Assembly (NCBI GenBank): GCA_001913845.2
Contig: MKGP02000084.1
Location: 1 to 39,800 of the forward strand
Source of the DNA: Limnothrix sp. CACIAM 69d
GTDB taxonomy: Bacteria; Cyanobacteriota; Cyanobacteriia; CACIAM-69d
Direction of reading: 5' to 3'
Length of the DNA: 39,800 nt
The position numbers were made by a program, and so were the translations under genes. This document shows, piece after piece, positions 8,046-15,704 of the stretch. The notes under the pieces are model-generated. The model had not been told where the DNA came from and searched no databases. It saw nothing but the letters and a program-made list of their open reading frames with translations. Position 1 is the stretch's first letter. Every line of letters starts with the position of its first letter.

Positions 8046-8180
8046 CTAGCGCTTTTGGGGAGTCTTTTGGCGGCGGCGATCGCGCCATTCAGCCGCCGTT
8101 AAATACACAATGCCGCCCGTAACCACCACCATCAAGCCCATGGCCACGATCGATAAAACGGTTAAGGCCGAAGTTTCCAC
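8046..8180 (-). CDS. 44-residue single-span membrane peptide downstream of petN
   Basis: The minus strand reads (M)ETSALTVLSIVAMGLMVVVT, then GGIVYLTAAEWRDRRRQ and a TAG stop. That is a short N-terminus, one hydrophobic helix (about 5-30) and a strongly basic tail. The start is GTG at 8180, with GAGG six bases upstream; an in-frame GTG at 8192 is the alternative. The design (helix, YLT, then W-x-DRRR) looks like one of the small subunits of thylakoid complexes. I suspect the NDH-1 subunit NdhP but cannot confirm it. It lies about 170 bases after petN on the same strand, beyond the probable petN terminator, so it may have its own promoter. Confidence 0.7.
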   Translation of the reverse strand: METSALTVLSIVAMGLMVVVTGGIVYLTAAEWRDRRRQKTPQKR

Positions 8181-8236
8181 GGGAATCCTCACCAAAAATC
8201 AAAAATCAAGGGTCAAAAAACAAGATAAAGCCACTT

Positions 8237-8281
8237 AAACAAAACTGTCGATCGGGTTGATTCATACACCCTCGATCGACA
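8237..8281 (-). terminator. Probable petN terminator
   Basis: TGTCGATCGGG (8246-8256) and CCCTCGATCGACA (8269-8281) form an 11-pair stem with one bulged T. On the minus strand it is followed by GTTTTGTTTAAG. On the plus strand a short T-run also follows (8284-8288), so it could work in both directions. Confidence 0.6.
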
Positions 8282-8353
8282 ATCTTTTTAATCCCTGAAA
8301 TGCATTCTTAAACATCGAGCTTCGGCAACGTAATTGGCCACAGCCCCGGGAAC

Positions 8354-8443
8354 TTAGAAGCCGTTGCGGCCCCAAATCACCATCGAAATCGAGAAGGTGA
8401 AAACCGTCAGCAAGCCAACCCAACCGAGGGTGATGATATCCAT
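8354..8443 (-). CDS. petN: Cytochrome b6-f complex subunit 8, PetN
   Basis: A 29-residue thylakoid membrane peptide and one of the four small hydrophobic subunits of cytochrome b6f. The minus strand gives [15 protein letters not shown], then [14 protein letters not shown] and TAA. The MDI-LGW start and the SMVxWGRNGx end are diagnostic of PetN. The ATG at 8443 is used; GGGGACGGA lies upstream. It begins only 25 bases after the stop of the pentapeptide-repeat gene on the same strand, so the two may share a transcript. Its size makes it easy to overlook. Confidence 0.96.
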   Translation of the reverse strand: MDIITLGWVGLLTVFTFSISMVIWGRNGF

Positions 8444-8468
8444 GATGTCCGTCCCCTATGCGTTTGCG

Positions 8469-9326
8469 TCAAAATTTTCCGCCTTTGATGGTATCACTCG
8501 CAGGCGATCGGGGACAGCCTTGGCGCGACACTTTGCCATCGGCCAGACGAGTGCCGCAAAGGATCGCCTTTTCCAGATTGGTATCCGTCAGGTCTGCGCC
8601 GGTTAAGTCCGCGCCGCTGAAGTCCGTTTGGCGCAGGTCAGCTCCTCGCAAAATGCTGCCCCGCAGGTCGGCCTGGTTCAAGCGGGCATAGGTCAAGGAA
8701 GCGCGGGTTAAGTCGGCTTGGGATAGGTTGGCGCGGGTGAGGTTGCTGTCTCGCAAGTCCGCTTCAGTGAGTTCGGCCTGGTGCAGGATGCTGCCTTCGA
8801 GGGATGCGCTAACGATCGTGGCGCGGTTGAGGCGGGCTGCCTTCAGGTGGGCTTGGGCGAGGTTGGCTCCGCTGAGGTCGGCGTTGCTGAAGTTGGCATG
8901 GTCAGCGCGCACCTGGGCCAAGCTAGCCCCGATCGCCCGGGCCCGGGTCAAGTTGGCCCGATCGAGCAAAGCGCCTTGTAAATCAGTCCCCACCAAATCC
9001 GTGTCGCCCAAATAGGCATCGCTGAGGTTTACCCCCGCCAAGTTGGCATAGCTGAGATCACAGTGGCGGCAAACGGTGTTCCGAAACAGCCGCTGCAAAT
9101 CCGTCAGGCTCTCGGCCCGCACCGGCAACACCATTAACCCCCATCCCCACAACAACACCCCCACCATCAACAACCCTCGCAGCACTTGGGCGGGGCGAGC
9201 CTGCAACCACCCGGCCCGATCGATCCCGATCGCCCAGCAAGACAACGGGCGGCGATGATTGACCACGGGCCCCGAATCCGAGTCAGCGTTGGTCATTGGG
9301 GCTGAAATTAGCGGCATTCGTTCCAT
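8469..9326 (-). CDS. Secreted or lumenal pentapeptide-repeat protein
   Basis: A 285-residue protein with a long N-terminus, a hydrophobic signal segment (GLLMVGVLLWGWGLMVL) ending in VRAES at about residue 73, and then a right-handed quadrilateral beta-helix of A(D/N)LxX repeats. Examples are YANLAGVNLSDAYL at the start and GADLTGADLTDTNLEKAIL near the end. A CRHC pair directly before the first repeat and a CGT near the end are common in cyanobacterial relatives, which are often thylakoid-lumen or periplasmic proteins. Signal cleavage after VRA is inferred. The start could also be the Met at 9296. The molecular function of these proteins is mostly unknown. It directly precedes petN. Confidence 0.85.
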   Translation of the reverse strand: MERMPLISAPMTNADSDSGPVVNHRRPLSCWAIGIDRAGWLQARPAQVLRGLLMVGVLLWGWGLMVLPVRAESLTDLQRLFRNTVCRHCDLSYANLAGVNLSDAYLGDTDLVGTDLQGALLDRANLTRARAIGASLAQVRADHANFSNADLSGANLAQAHLKAARLNRATIVSASLEGSILHQAELTEADLRDSNLTRANLSQADLTRASLTYARLNQADLRGSILRGADLRQTDFSGADLTGADLTDTNLEKAILCGTRLADGKVSRQGCPRSPASDTIKGGKF

Positions 9327-9356
9327 GAACCTCGGTCTAAGACTGGTGGCTGCCCG

Positions 9357-10451
9357 CTAACGAGGTAGGCCGCGATAGCGTTGGTTGCGGTTGTGGTTGC
9401 GGCTATATTCCCGACCAAACACGAAGGTGGGCATATCGTCGCTGTGACCCATCACGATCAGCGTATCGCCCGGATAAAGTTGCGTCGATTGGGGTGGATG
9501 AATGATGGTGTTGCCGTCCTTTTGCAGCAGGGCCACAACGATGAATGTGCCGTTGCCACGCACTTCCACGTCCCCGATCGTCCGGCCATCCAAGGGGGAT
9601 TGGGGGCGCACGGGCACTTCGTCCAGCTTCACATCCAACCGCGACAGCATTTCGCTGAGGGTGGCCCGGCCCTCGTCTTCTTCCAAAAAATAGAGGGCGG
9701 AAGGGTGATTCAAAATTTGAGCAATTCGCTCTGCCCCAATATTAGCTGGCAAAACCACTCGATCGGCCCCGGCCAACTTCAGCTTGTTTTCGGTGCTGGC
9801 CGCTTCGCCCCGAGCCACGATTGTCATGTGGGGATTCATGCCCCGGGCGGTCAGGGTAATGAACACATTTTCCGCATCATCGGGCAACACCGTGGCCAGG
9901 GCCTTGGCCCGCTCAATGCCCGCCGCTCGCAAGACCGATTCATCGGTGGCGTTGCCTTCATAAACCAAATAGCCCAAATTGACACCCCGCTCCACCCGCT
10001 CAGGATTGGAGTCAATCACCACAAAGGGTTGGCCCGTTTCCACCAGCTTGCGGGCCAACAATCGACCAATGCGGCCCAAACCGCAAATGATCACATGATC
10101 CGTGAGGCGATCGATATCTCGACTCATGCGCCTGGCCCCCAGTAGCCGATTCATCTCGCCCTCGGCTAGGGCTTGGAAAAAACCCCCTACAGTGTAGACC
10201 GCCGAAGAAGTGCCCGCGATGATCACAAAAATCGTGAAGGCCCGCAAATGGGGAGTCATGGGGCCAATTTCCCCATAACCCACGCCAAAGACGGTGATGA
10301 TGGTCATGTAAACGGCATCGAGGAAACCCCAGCCGGCGATCATGTATCCCGCAATGGAGATGATGAGGGTGACTGCAAAGAAGGCAGCCCCAATCAAAAT
10401 CTTTCGGAACGGTCGTTGATCGATCGGACGAAAACGGCGACGTTCAGACAC
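9357..10451 (-). CDS. Two-helix potassium channel with RCK (TrkA-N/TrkA-C) domains
   Basis: A 364-residue MthK-type channel. A basic N-terminus is followed by TM1 at about 17-38, a pore loop with filter FGVGYGEIGP (55-64) and TM2 at about 69-92. Then comes an RCK domain starting HVIICGLGRIGRLLA (119-133), a Rossmann fold with GxGxxG, and a TrkA-C-like part near the C-terminus (GNGTFIVVALL...PGDTLIVMG). The filter is GVGYG rather than TVGYG, which is still compatible with K+ selectivity. RCK domains gate such channels by Ca2+ or nucleotides. It is followed on the same strand by the pentapeptide-repeat gene after 30 bases, suggesting cotranscription. Confidence 0.92.
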   Translation of the reverse strand: MSERRRFRPIDQRPFRKILIGAAFFAVTLIISIAGYMIAGWGFLDAVYMTIITVFGVGYGEIGPMTPHLRAFTIFVIIAGTSSAVYTVGGFFQALAEGEMNRLLGARRMSRDIDRLTDHVIICGLGRIGRLLARKLVETGQPFVVIDSNPERVERGVNLGYLVYEGNATDESVLRAAGIERAKALATVLPDDAENVFITLTARGMNPHMTIVARGEAASTENKLKLAGADRVVLPANIGAERIAQILNHPSALYFLEEDEGRATLSEMLSRLDVKLDEVPVRPQSPLDGRTIGDVEVRGNGTFIVVALLQKDGNTIIHPPQSTQLYPGDTLIVMGHSDDMPTFVFGREYSRNHNRNQRYRGLPR

Positions 10452-10641
10452 CTGGAAGGAGGGGGGAGAAAGGGGAGGAGGCTGAGCGATCGACCCGATC
10501 GCGATCGAGAATCAGCACCCGTGCATCGTAACGGCTAACAATCGCAGGGAAAAGAGTCTCAAATTCAGGAAATTTTCAGACTACTTTCAGGCCATTCTGT
10601 GGCGGTTGCTCAGCTAATCGTAGGGCGAATCCCGCTTGCAA

Positions 10642-13425
10642 TCAGCCATCCTGGACACAACGACAGGCCGATGAGGCTTCGCAAAACTGACAGGCTTTGT
10701 ATTCCCGATCGGGATCCACGGGATATTCCCCCGCCGCCAAGTGGTGACGCAATCGTTGCACCAAGGCTCCCACCTCTGGATCGTCACGGGTGGGCTGTTG
10801 GGATGGCGAGGGCTTCGCTTCCCGCAAGCTGTAGTAATAGGCCTTGGCGACGGGGGTTTCGGGAGCCAGTTGGGCGGCGGCGCTGGCATAGACCAACAGT
10901 TGCACATCCAGGTTGGCTTGGCCGGTTTGGTCTTTGACTTTGGCTCCTTCAGCTTTGCCGGTTTTGTAATCAATCAGAACCAAGCCATCGGGGGACTGAT
11001 CCACCCGATCGATCATGCCCTTCACCTTCAGACCCAGCCACTCCCCTTCAAAGGGCACTTCGCAATGGAGGATGGTGGATTCGGCGGGTAAAAAGCTGTC
11101 TTGCAAAATTAACCACTGCAATTGGGCCAGGAGTTCTTGGCGCTGGGCTGTCCAGGTGAGGTGGCGCGGCAGTTGCAGTTCGGTGGCCGCTTCGGTCAGC
11201 CAGGTTTCGAGGGCCGCCAACCGTTGCTCAGGGTCACTGAAAACGGGCGCTTGGCGATCGCGCTGTTGTTCCCCCAGTTTTTGCAAAACGCGGTGGTAGA
11301 GGTTGCCTTTGCTGTTGCGGGGCAAGTCGGCTTCGGTTTCTTGGGGTTCTTGGAGCCGCAGAACGCGCCGTGCAAAGTATTTGAACGGACATTGCCCCAA
11401 ATCGGTGATTTGAGAGGCGCTGAAGGTGTGTCGATCGGGATCCATGGCGGCGAGGGAGCCAAGGAAGCCGTGAAACGCCAAATCTTCCGGGCGATCGGGC
11501 GGGCCGCTGCGCAAGCGTTGGCATTCCATCCGCCAAGCTCGCTCCAAGGCTGGGCCTAAAGGATCCTGCGCCAGGGCTGCGGGGCGATCGGCGCGGGTTA
11601 AAAACCGCTGCCAACTGGCCAAGGGGCTGACATCGGGAACCGGTTCCGGCTCGGTGGGTCTGATTTGGGGATTGCGGAGCAGAGCGCTGGGGGATTGGGG
11701 TTGCTGGCCGTGCCACTGGGGATAGCTAAACACCAATTGTTCTTGGATGGTGGCAAAGGCGGCGCTGTTGTGGAGGCGTTCTTGATCCGCCAGTTCGGCA
11801 GTGCCAGCCATCGGAAACCCGGCTTGGGTGAGGGCACGTCGATCAAACCAATCGAGGGCTAGATCTGGGGCGATCGGGGCGGGCCACCAGCCTTCCACCA
11901 GCCCCAGGGCAAATCCGTAGCGATATTGGGCCCCAATCAGGCTAGCGGGGTTGTGCAATTCCACGCCCCCTCGGCCAGGATGGCGGGGCACGGAAATTAG
12001 GCTCAACAGTTCCCGCAATTCCTGGGCAAAGCTGGCCAGGGTTAGTGTTTCGTGGCTGGGACGGGCTAGCTCAATCAGGTGATGATTCAGGCTGCTGAGG
12101 GCGTTGGCTTCACTGGGCCAATGCTGTGCGCCCGATCGAATCTCCAGCGATCGGGCACAGTCCTGCACCCAACTCACCCACTGCTCACGGGTGGCCTTGC
12201 GGCGGGCCGATTGGGCCGGCGGGGCCAAATCCGCAAGATCAATGCCTGCTTGAACCCAGGCCTTGGGGCGATCGGGGCGTAGGCGGCGGGCCGTTTCCCA
12301 TTGGCCTTCTAGGCGATCTCGCCCGATCGGGTGGCGCAATAATTGCACCGCTGGCTCGTAGGCCCATTGTTGTTGGGCCGCTTCCAGCAGGCATTGCACC
12401 CAATGGCCCACCCGTGTTTGCGTGAGGGGAACACCATACAGCAACCGCACCGGAACCTCAAATTCCTGCGCCACCTCCAACAGCTTGGGCCCGTAGCGTT
12501 GCTCATCGCGGGCAATCAACACCATTTGGTTCGCTGGCACGCCTTGGTGAAGATGCTGTTTGATCTTGGCCAGAACCCAGCGCACCTCGTCCTCCAGGGT
12601 GGGAAAGGCGATCGCCTGTTGCAAGGCTGGGCATTCGGTCGGGGGCGTTGTTGCTTCGGGTTCTTCAGAAAGTTCCGAAGCCGATCGCACCGTCCAGCCC
12701 CGCTGTTCCCAGGCCGGCAGCAGCCGATGCAAAGCCGGATCATTGGGCCACCAAAGGCAACTGCCGGGCCCAGCCAGGGCATCAATTAGGGCGATCGCGT
12801 CGGGAGCCAAATAGCCATAGCCCCACAGACCCAACGCCAGGGGATCTGCTGCACCTTGGGCGATCGCCTGGGCCGCCTGTCCATAAATTTGGGCCGCATC
12901 TAGTCGATCGGCTGGTCGATCAACGGCCCGCCGCTGAGTGGATTGATCGCTCAGTTGTTGATCATCTAGTTTCTGATCGCCCAGTTTCTGATCGCCCGAT
13001 AATTGCAGCGCTTGCAAATAAGCCTGGGCAATGATCACCAACCGCCGCGCCCGATCGCTCAAAGTAGGTTCCTGGGCCGCCATCGCCAGAGACCAACCGT
13101 TGTGCAACATTTCCCGAATCACGGGGGCGATCGTATTGGCATACTGACCCGCTTCAACATCAGGCCAAACCTTCGCCACGGCCGATCGTAAAGCCCGCTG
13201 ACGCACCAGCATCGGAGCCAGGTTGCCATCCAATCGCAACCGCTTGAGGAGTTGATCGAGAGATTGGGCCTGCACCCCGATCGCCCGGGCCGCCTGCCGG
13301 GTCGGGGTCAGCACCCAATCAAAGGGCCCCCAAAGACCTTGGGCGATCGCCCGTTGCACCTGGGCGGCCTTAGCCCCCAGCCAGATGGTTCTTGAGGGGT
13401 TGACGCTCGATCGGTTCGCGGTCAT
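10642..13425 (-). CDS. AddB/RecB-like PD-(D/E)XK nuclease with iron-sulfur cluster
   Basis: A 927-residue protein resembling AddB or other PDDEXK_1 helicase-nucleases of double-strand break repair. The C-terminal nuclease has D806 (MIDRVDQ) and D819-x-K821 (LIDYKTGK). Cys679 in GQCPFKYFARR together with C912-x2-C915-x5-C921 gives the AddB-type iron-staple pattern that holds a 4Fe-4S cluster. The N-terminal two thirds should be UvrD-like but I see no intact Walker A motif, as in AddB. A Gln/Asp-rich insertion made of tandem DNA repeats lies at about 144-162. I use the ATG at 13425; an in-frame TTG at 13488 is possible. No AddA partner is present in the window. Confidence 0.85.
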   Translation of the reverse strand: MTANRSSVNPSRTIWLGAKAAQVQRAIAQGLWGPFDWVLTPTRQAARAIGVQAQSLDQLLKRLRLDGNLAPMLVRQRALRSAVAKVWPDVEAGQYANTIAPVIREMLHNGWSLAMAAQEPTLSDRARRLVIIAQAYLQALQLSGDQKLGDQKLDDQQLSDQSTQRRAVDRPADRLDAAQIYGQAAQAIAQGAADPLALGLWGYGYLAPDAIALIDALAGPGSCLWWPNDPALHRLLPAWEQRGWTVRSASELSEEPEATTPPTECPALQQAIAFPTLEDEVRWVLAKIKQHLHQGVPANQMVLIARDEQRYGPKLLEVAQEFEVPVRLLYGVPLTQTRVGHWVQCLLEAAQQQWAYEPAVQLLRHPIGRDRLEGQWETARRLRPDRPKAWVQAGIDLADLAPPAQSARRKATREQWVSWVQDCARSLEIRSGAQHWPSEANALSSLNHHLIELARPSHETLTLASFAQELRELLSLISVPRHPGRGGVELHNPASLIGAQYRYGFALGLVEGWWPAPIAPDLALDWFDRRALTQAGFPMAGTAELADQERLHNSAAFATIQEQLVFSYPQWHGQQPQSPSALLRNPQIRPTEPEPVPDVSPLASWQRFLTRADRPAALAQDPLGPALERAWRMECQRLRSGPPDRPEDLAFHGFLGSLAAMDPDRHTFSASQITDLGQCPFKYFARRVLRLQEPQETEADLPRNSKGNLYHRVLQKLGEQQRDRQAPVFSDPEQRLAALETWLTEAATELQLPRHLTWTAQRQELLAQLQWLILQDSFLPAESTILHCEVPFEGEWLGLKVKGMIDRVDQSPDGLVLIDYKTGKAEGAKVKDQTGQANLDVQLLVYASAAAQLAPETPVAKAYYYSLREAKPSPSQQPTRDDPEVGALVQRLRHHLAAGEYPVDPDREYKACQFCEASSACRCVQDG

Positions 13426-13491
13426 GGACAATTGAGGATCCTGAATTGGGCATTCTGCGGGCCTTGGGAAAGTTGCTATTGATCGCAAAAC

Positions 13492-13770
13492 CTAGCGGCG
13501 ACGGCGACCAGAGCGGCGCACCCGATCCCAAGTCGATCGCACATCCTGCAACGAGAGACGACGGCGGCGTTTGTAATCATCATCATCGTCATCGTCCTCC
13601 ACCGCCACTACTGGATTGTCCGGCGAGGCAGATTCCGTCACCGGCAATTCAGCAGGAGGCAATTCAGCGGGCAGTTGCACCAGCAGGGTGCGGGCTTGGG
13701 TCGCAGAATCAAAATCTTGCTGTTGCGAAAACAGCTCCACGGCTTTGTTTAAGTCCGATCGCCCCCGCAC
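13492..13770 (-). CDS. Small hypothetical protein with Asp and Arg clusters
   Basis: Not recognised. It has 92 residues from a GTG at 13770. An N-terminal helical part (SDLNKAVELFSQQQDFDSATQ) could be a single TPR-like unit. A Pro/Glu-rich stretch follows, then an acidic run DDDDDDD followed at once by a basic KRRRR, and an Arg-rich C-terminus (RRSGRRRR). Charge blocks like this suggest nucleic-acid or protein binding. The frame stays open upstream to about 13880 without a start codon. It ends about 65 bases before the nuclease gene on the same strand. It could be a real small gene or an artefact of biased composition. Confidence 0.45.
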   Translation of the reverse strand: MRGRSDLNKAVELFSQQQDFDSATQARTLLVQLPAELPPAELPVTESASPDNPVVAVEDDDDDDDYKRRRRLSLQDVRSTWDRVRRSGRRRR

Positions 13771-13920
13771 CCAACAGCAACCAAACCCAACCCGAACCGC
13801 CAGACTCAGACGTTGTGGTTGTGACTTTTGGCATGGGCGAATGGTTCGGCCCTGAAGCGTTGTGAGTGAGCCGATAACCTACTCACGAAATTTTATCACC
13901 GCCAATATAGTGCTGGACAA

Positions 13921-15420
13921 TTAGGATGCTTCTGATTTGCCGGTGTTTTTAACTCGCATAATTTTGCCAAGTAGATCAAACCAAAAGGGTGCGCCCATCG
14001 CGATCGCCAAGCCCGTGACCAGCCAGCCCAAAGCCGTGCGAATTAAGACCCAAATCACTTCTCCTTGGTTTTTGGGTTTGCGATTGTCGTAGCGTAGTTG
14101 CTCATTTAATTTGTTGGAATCCCAGCCGATCGGGAGGGTGGTTTCATCCAAAGCCGCCTGCATATCCTGGCTAACTTCCGACCACTTGGGCAGCATCGGC
14201 CGCGAAGGAACTCCGGGAGCGCTGCCCGTTTGGACGACTCGATCGGCGTAGGCATTGACCGCTTGCCGCAGGGCCGTATCCCGAGACAGCTTGCTCACAA
14301 TGTTGAAGGTGTCGGCGTTGCTGGCCACCGCCAGGACAATGCCCAACAGGATCGAAACCCCGCGTGCATTGCGGCGATAGACCCCCGATGCCCGATCGCG
14401 CGCTCGATCGTACCAACCTTCCACTTCCTTTTGGAATTCCTGGAAATCCTCTTGCGCGGAGGCCGCTCGCGATCGGGCCCGCTTTGCCAGCAGCAACAGG
14501 TTGTCTTGCACAGGCTCGGGCAACAGGTTCAGGGCCTCTTCCAAGCCTTTGCGAGTGGGGTCATTAGCATCGCGCAATTCAGCAATCACCGCCTGCACTT
14601 CCTGGTAGATGGCGCGTTTGTGGCGCAACCCATCCAGCACTTCTTCGGTGGAGGGCAACAGGGCCGCCAGCAAAATGGTGTGGCCCTCGCGGTCTTCAAA
14701 GGTGTCGTCGCGCAGGATCACCAGTCGATCGACCTCGGGCACGTGAGCCGCTTGCAGAATGCTAATGAGCCGATCGACGGAGTTCAGCACTCGGGTGAGG
14801 CTAATTTTGAGGTCAAATTTGCCCGATCGATAGTCGGTGGTGATGTCTCGCAGGCGCTGTTCAAAGCGATCGAGCAGTTGGGTCAATCGCGAATCACTCA
14901 GTTGCGGTTGCAGCAATTGGCGGGTTTGTCGCCCCAAGTCTTGGGTAAATTGCTCAAACCGCCGCAGGCTGACGGTACGAATCAGCTCGGGAATTTTGGC
15001 CGAAGACAGCAACGCATCGGCAAAGGAACTGGGCGGGATATGGGAAGGGGCGCTGGTATGTTGCCCAAAGATCGGATTGCTGAGGCCAATCAGGTTGCAG
15101 AGAACCCGAAAGCCCTTGCGAAAACCGGTGGCTAACAACCCCCGAGCCTCTTGGTTCAGGCTGTTGATGGTGGGGGAATCGTAGAGGCGTTCAGTCAGTT
15201 GTTCGGCGCGGGTGCTGTCACCGGGACGCTGGGGGGCGCGGCCGCTGACGGTGGATTGGCTGCCGCCGCCCAGTAATTGGGCGATCGACTGTTTCAGGTG
15301 AGCGGCTCGCCATTGCAACAGGGTGGCAATCAGTTCTTGAATTTCCGAAGCCAACAGACTGAGGGTTAAGTAAACGAATAGGAGGCCGATAACGATATCG
15401 ACGATGGGTGAAAGCTGCAT
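13921..15420 (-). CDS. Large membrane protein, conserved hypothetical
   Basis: A 499-residue protein, not recognised by name. An N-terminal transmembrane helix (about 6-28, VDIVIGLLFVYLTLSLLASE) is followed by a long hydrophilic, largely helical middle region (30-345) rich in Arg, Gln and Glu that may form coiled coils. A second helix lies at about 350-368 (GVSILLGIVLAVASNADTF). A third is near the C-terminus (ALGWLVTGLAIAMGAPFWFD, about 465-484), ending in LLGKIMRVK. The GAPFWFDLL signature recurs in bacterial membrane proteins of unknown function. It may be a scaffold or envelope protein. It is alone on this strand, about 150 bases upstream of the small gene at 13492. Confidence 0.82.
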   Translation of the reverse strand: MQLSPIVDIVIGLLFVYLTLSLLASEIQELIATLLQWRAAHLKQSIAQLLGGGSQSTVSGRAPQRPGDSTRAEQLTERLYDSPTINSLNQEARGLLATGFRKGFRVLCNLIGLSNPIFGQHTSAPSHIPPSSFADALLSSAKIPELIRTVSLRRFEQFTQDLGRQTRQLLQPQLSDSRLTQLLDRFEQRLRDITTDYRSGKFDLKISLTRVLNSVDRLISILQAAHVPEVDRLVILRDDTFEDREGHTILLAALLPSTEEVLDGLRHKRAIYQEVQAVIAELRDANDPTRKGLEEALNLLPEPVQDNLLLLAKRARSRAASAQEDFQEFQKEVEGWYDRARDRASGVYRRNARGVSILLGIVLAVASNADTFNIVSKLSRDTALRQAVNAYADRVVQTGSAPGVPSRPMLPKWSEVSQDMQAALDETTLPIGWDSNKLNEQLRYDNRKPKNQGEVIWVLIRTALGWLVTGLAIAMGAPFWFDLLGKIMRVKNTGKSEAS

Positions 15421-15430
15421 CTTAAATGGT

Positions 15431-15464
15431 TAGGTTGAATGGCTAGGTTGAATGGTTCGGTTGA
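15431..15464. repeat. 13-bp tandem repeat upstream of the membrane-protein gene
   Basis: TAGGTTGAATGGC (15431-15443), TAGGTTGAATGGT (15444-15456) and a partial third unit. It starts ten bases from the start codon of the 499-residue protein gene and so would lie in its leader. Confidence 0.7.
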
Positions 15465-15704
15465 TTTAGCTGGAAATTTTTGAAGACGCTATGGGGCCCA
15501 CGATGCCAGCCAGTATAAGCCGGCCGATCGGGGTCGGGCGTGCGGTCTGGGCCCCACGAATGGCACCGTTGCCAACGACCATTTCAATAGCCATGCCAGC
15601 CTCCGAAAACGGATTGATTCTGGGTTTTCGGGCCCCTTAATTCGCTAGATTGGGCATTGATTTCAACCGCGCGATCGATTTCCCCATCCCTGTTCCCCAT
15701 CCCT

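Noticed and set aside
14230..15135. 301-codon plus-strand frame
   Set aside because: Antisense to the 499-residue membrane-protein gene; composition is that of a shadow frame in GC-rich DNA.
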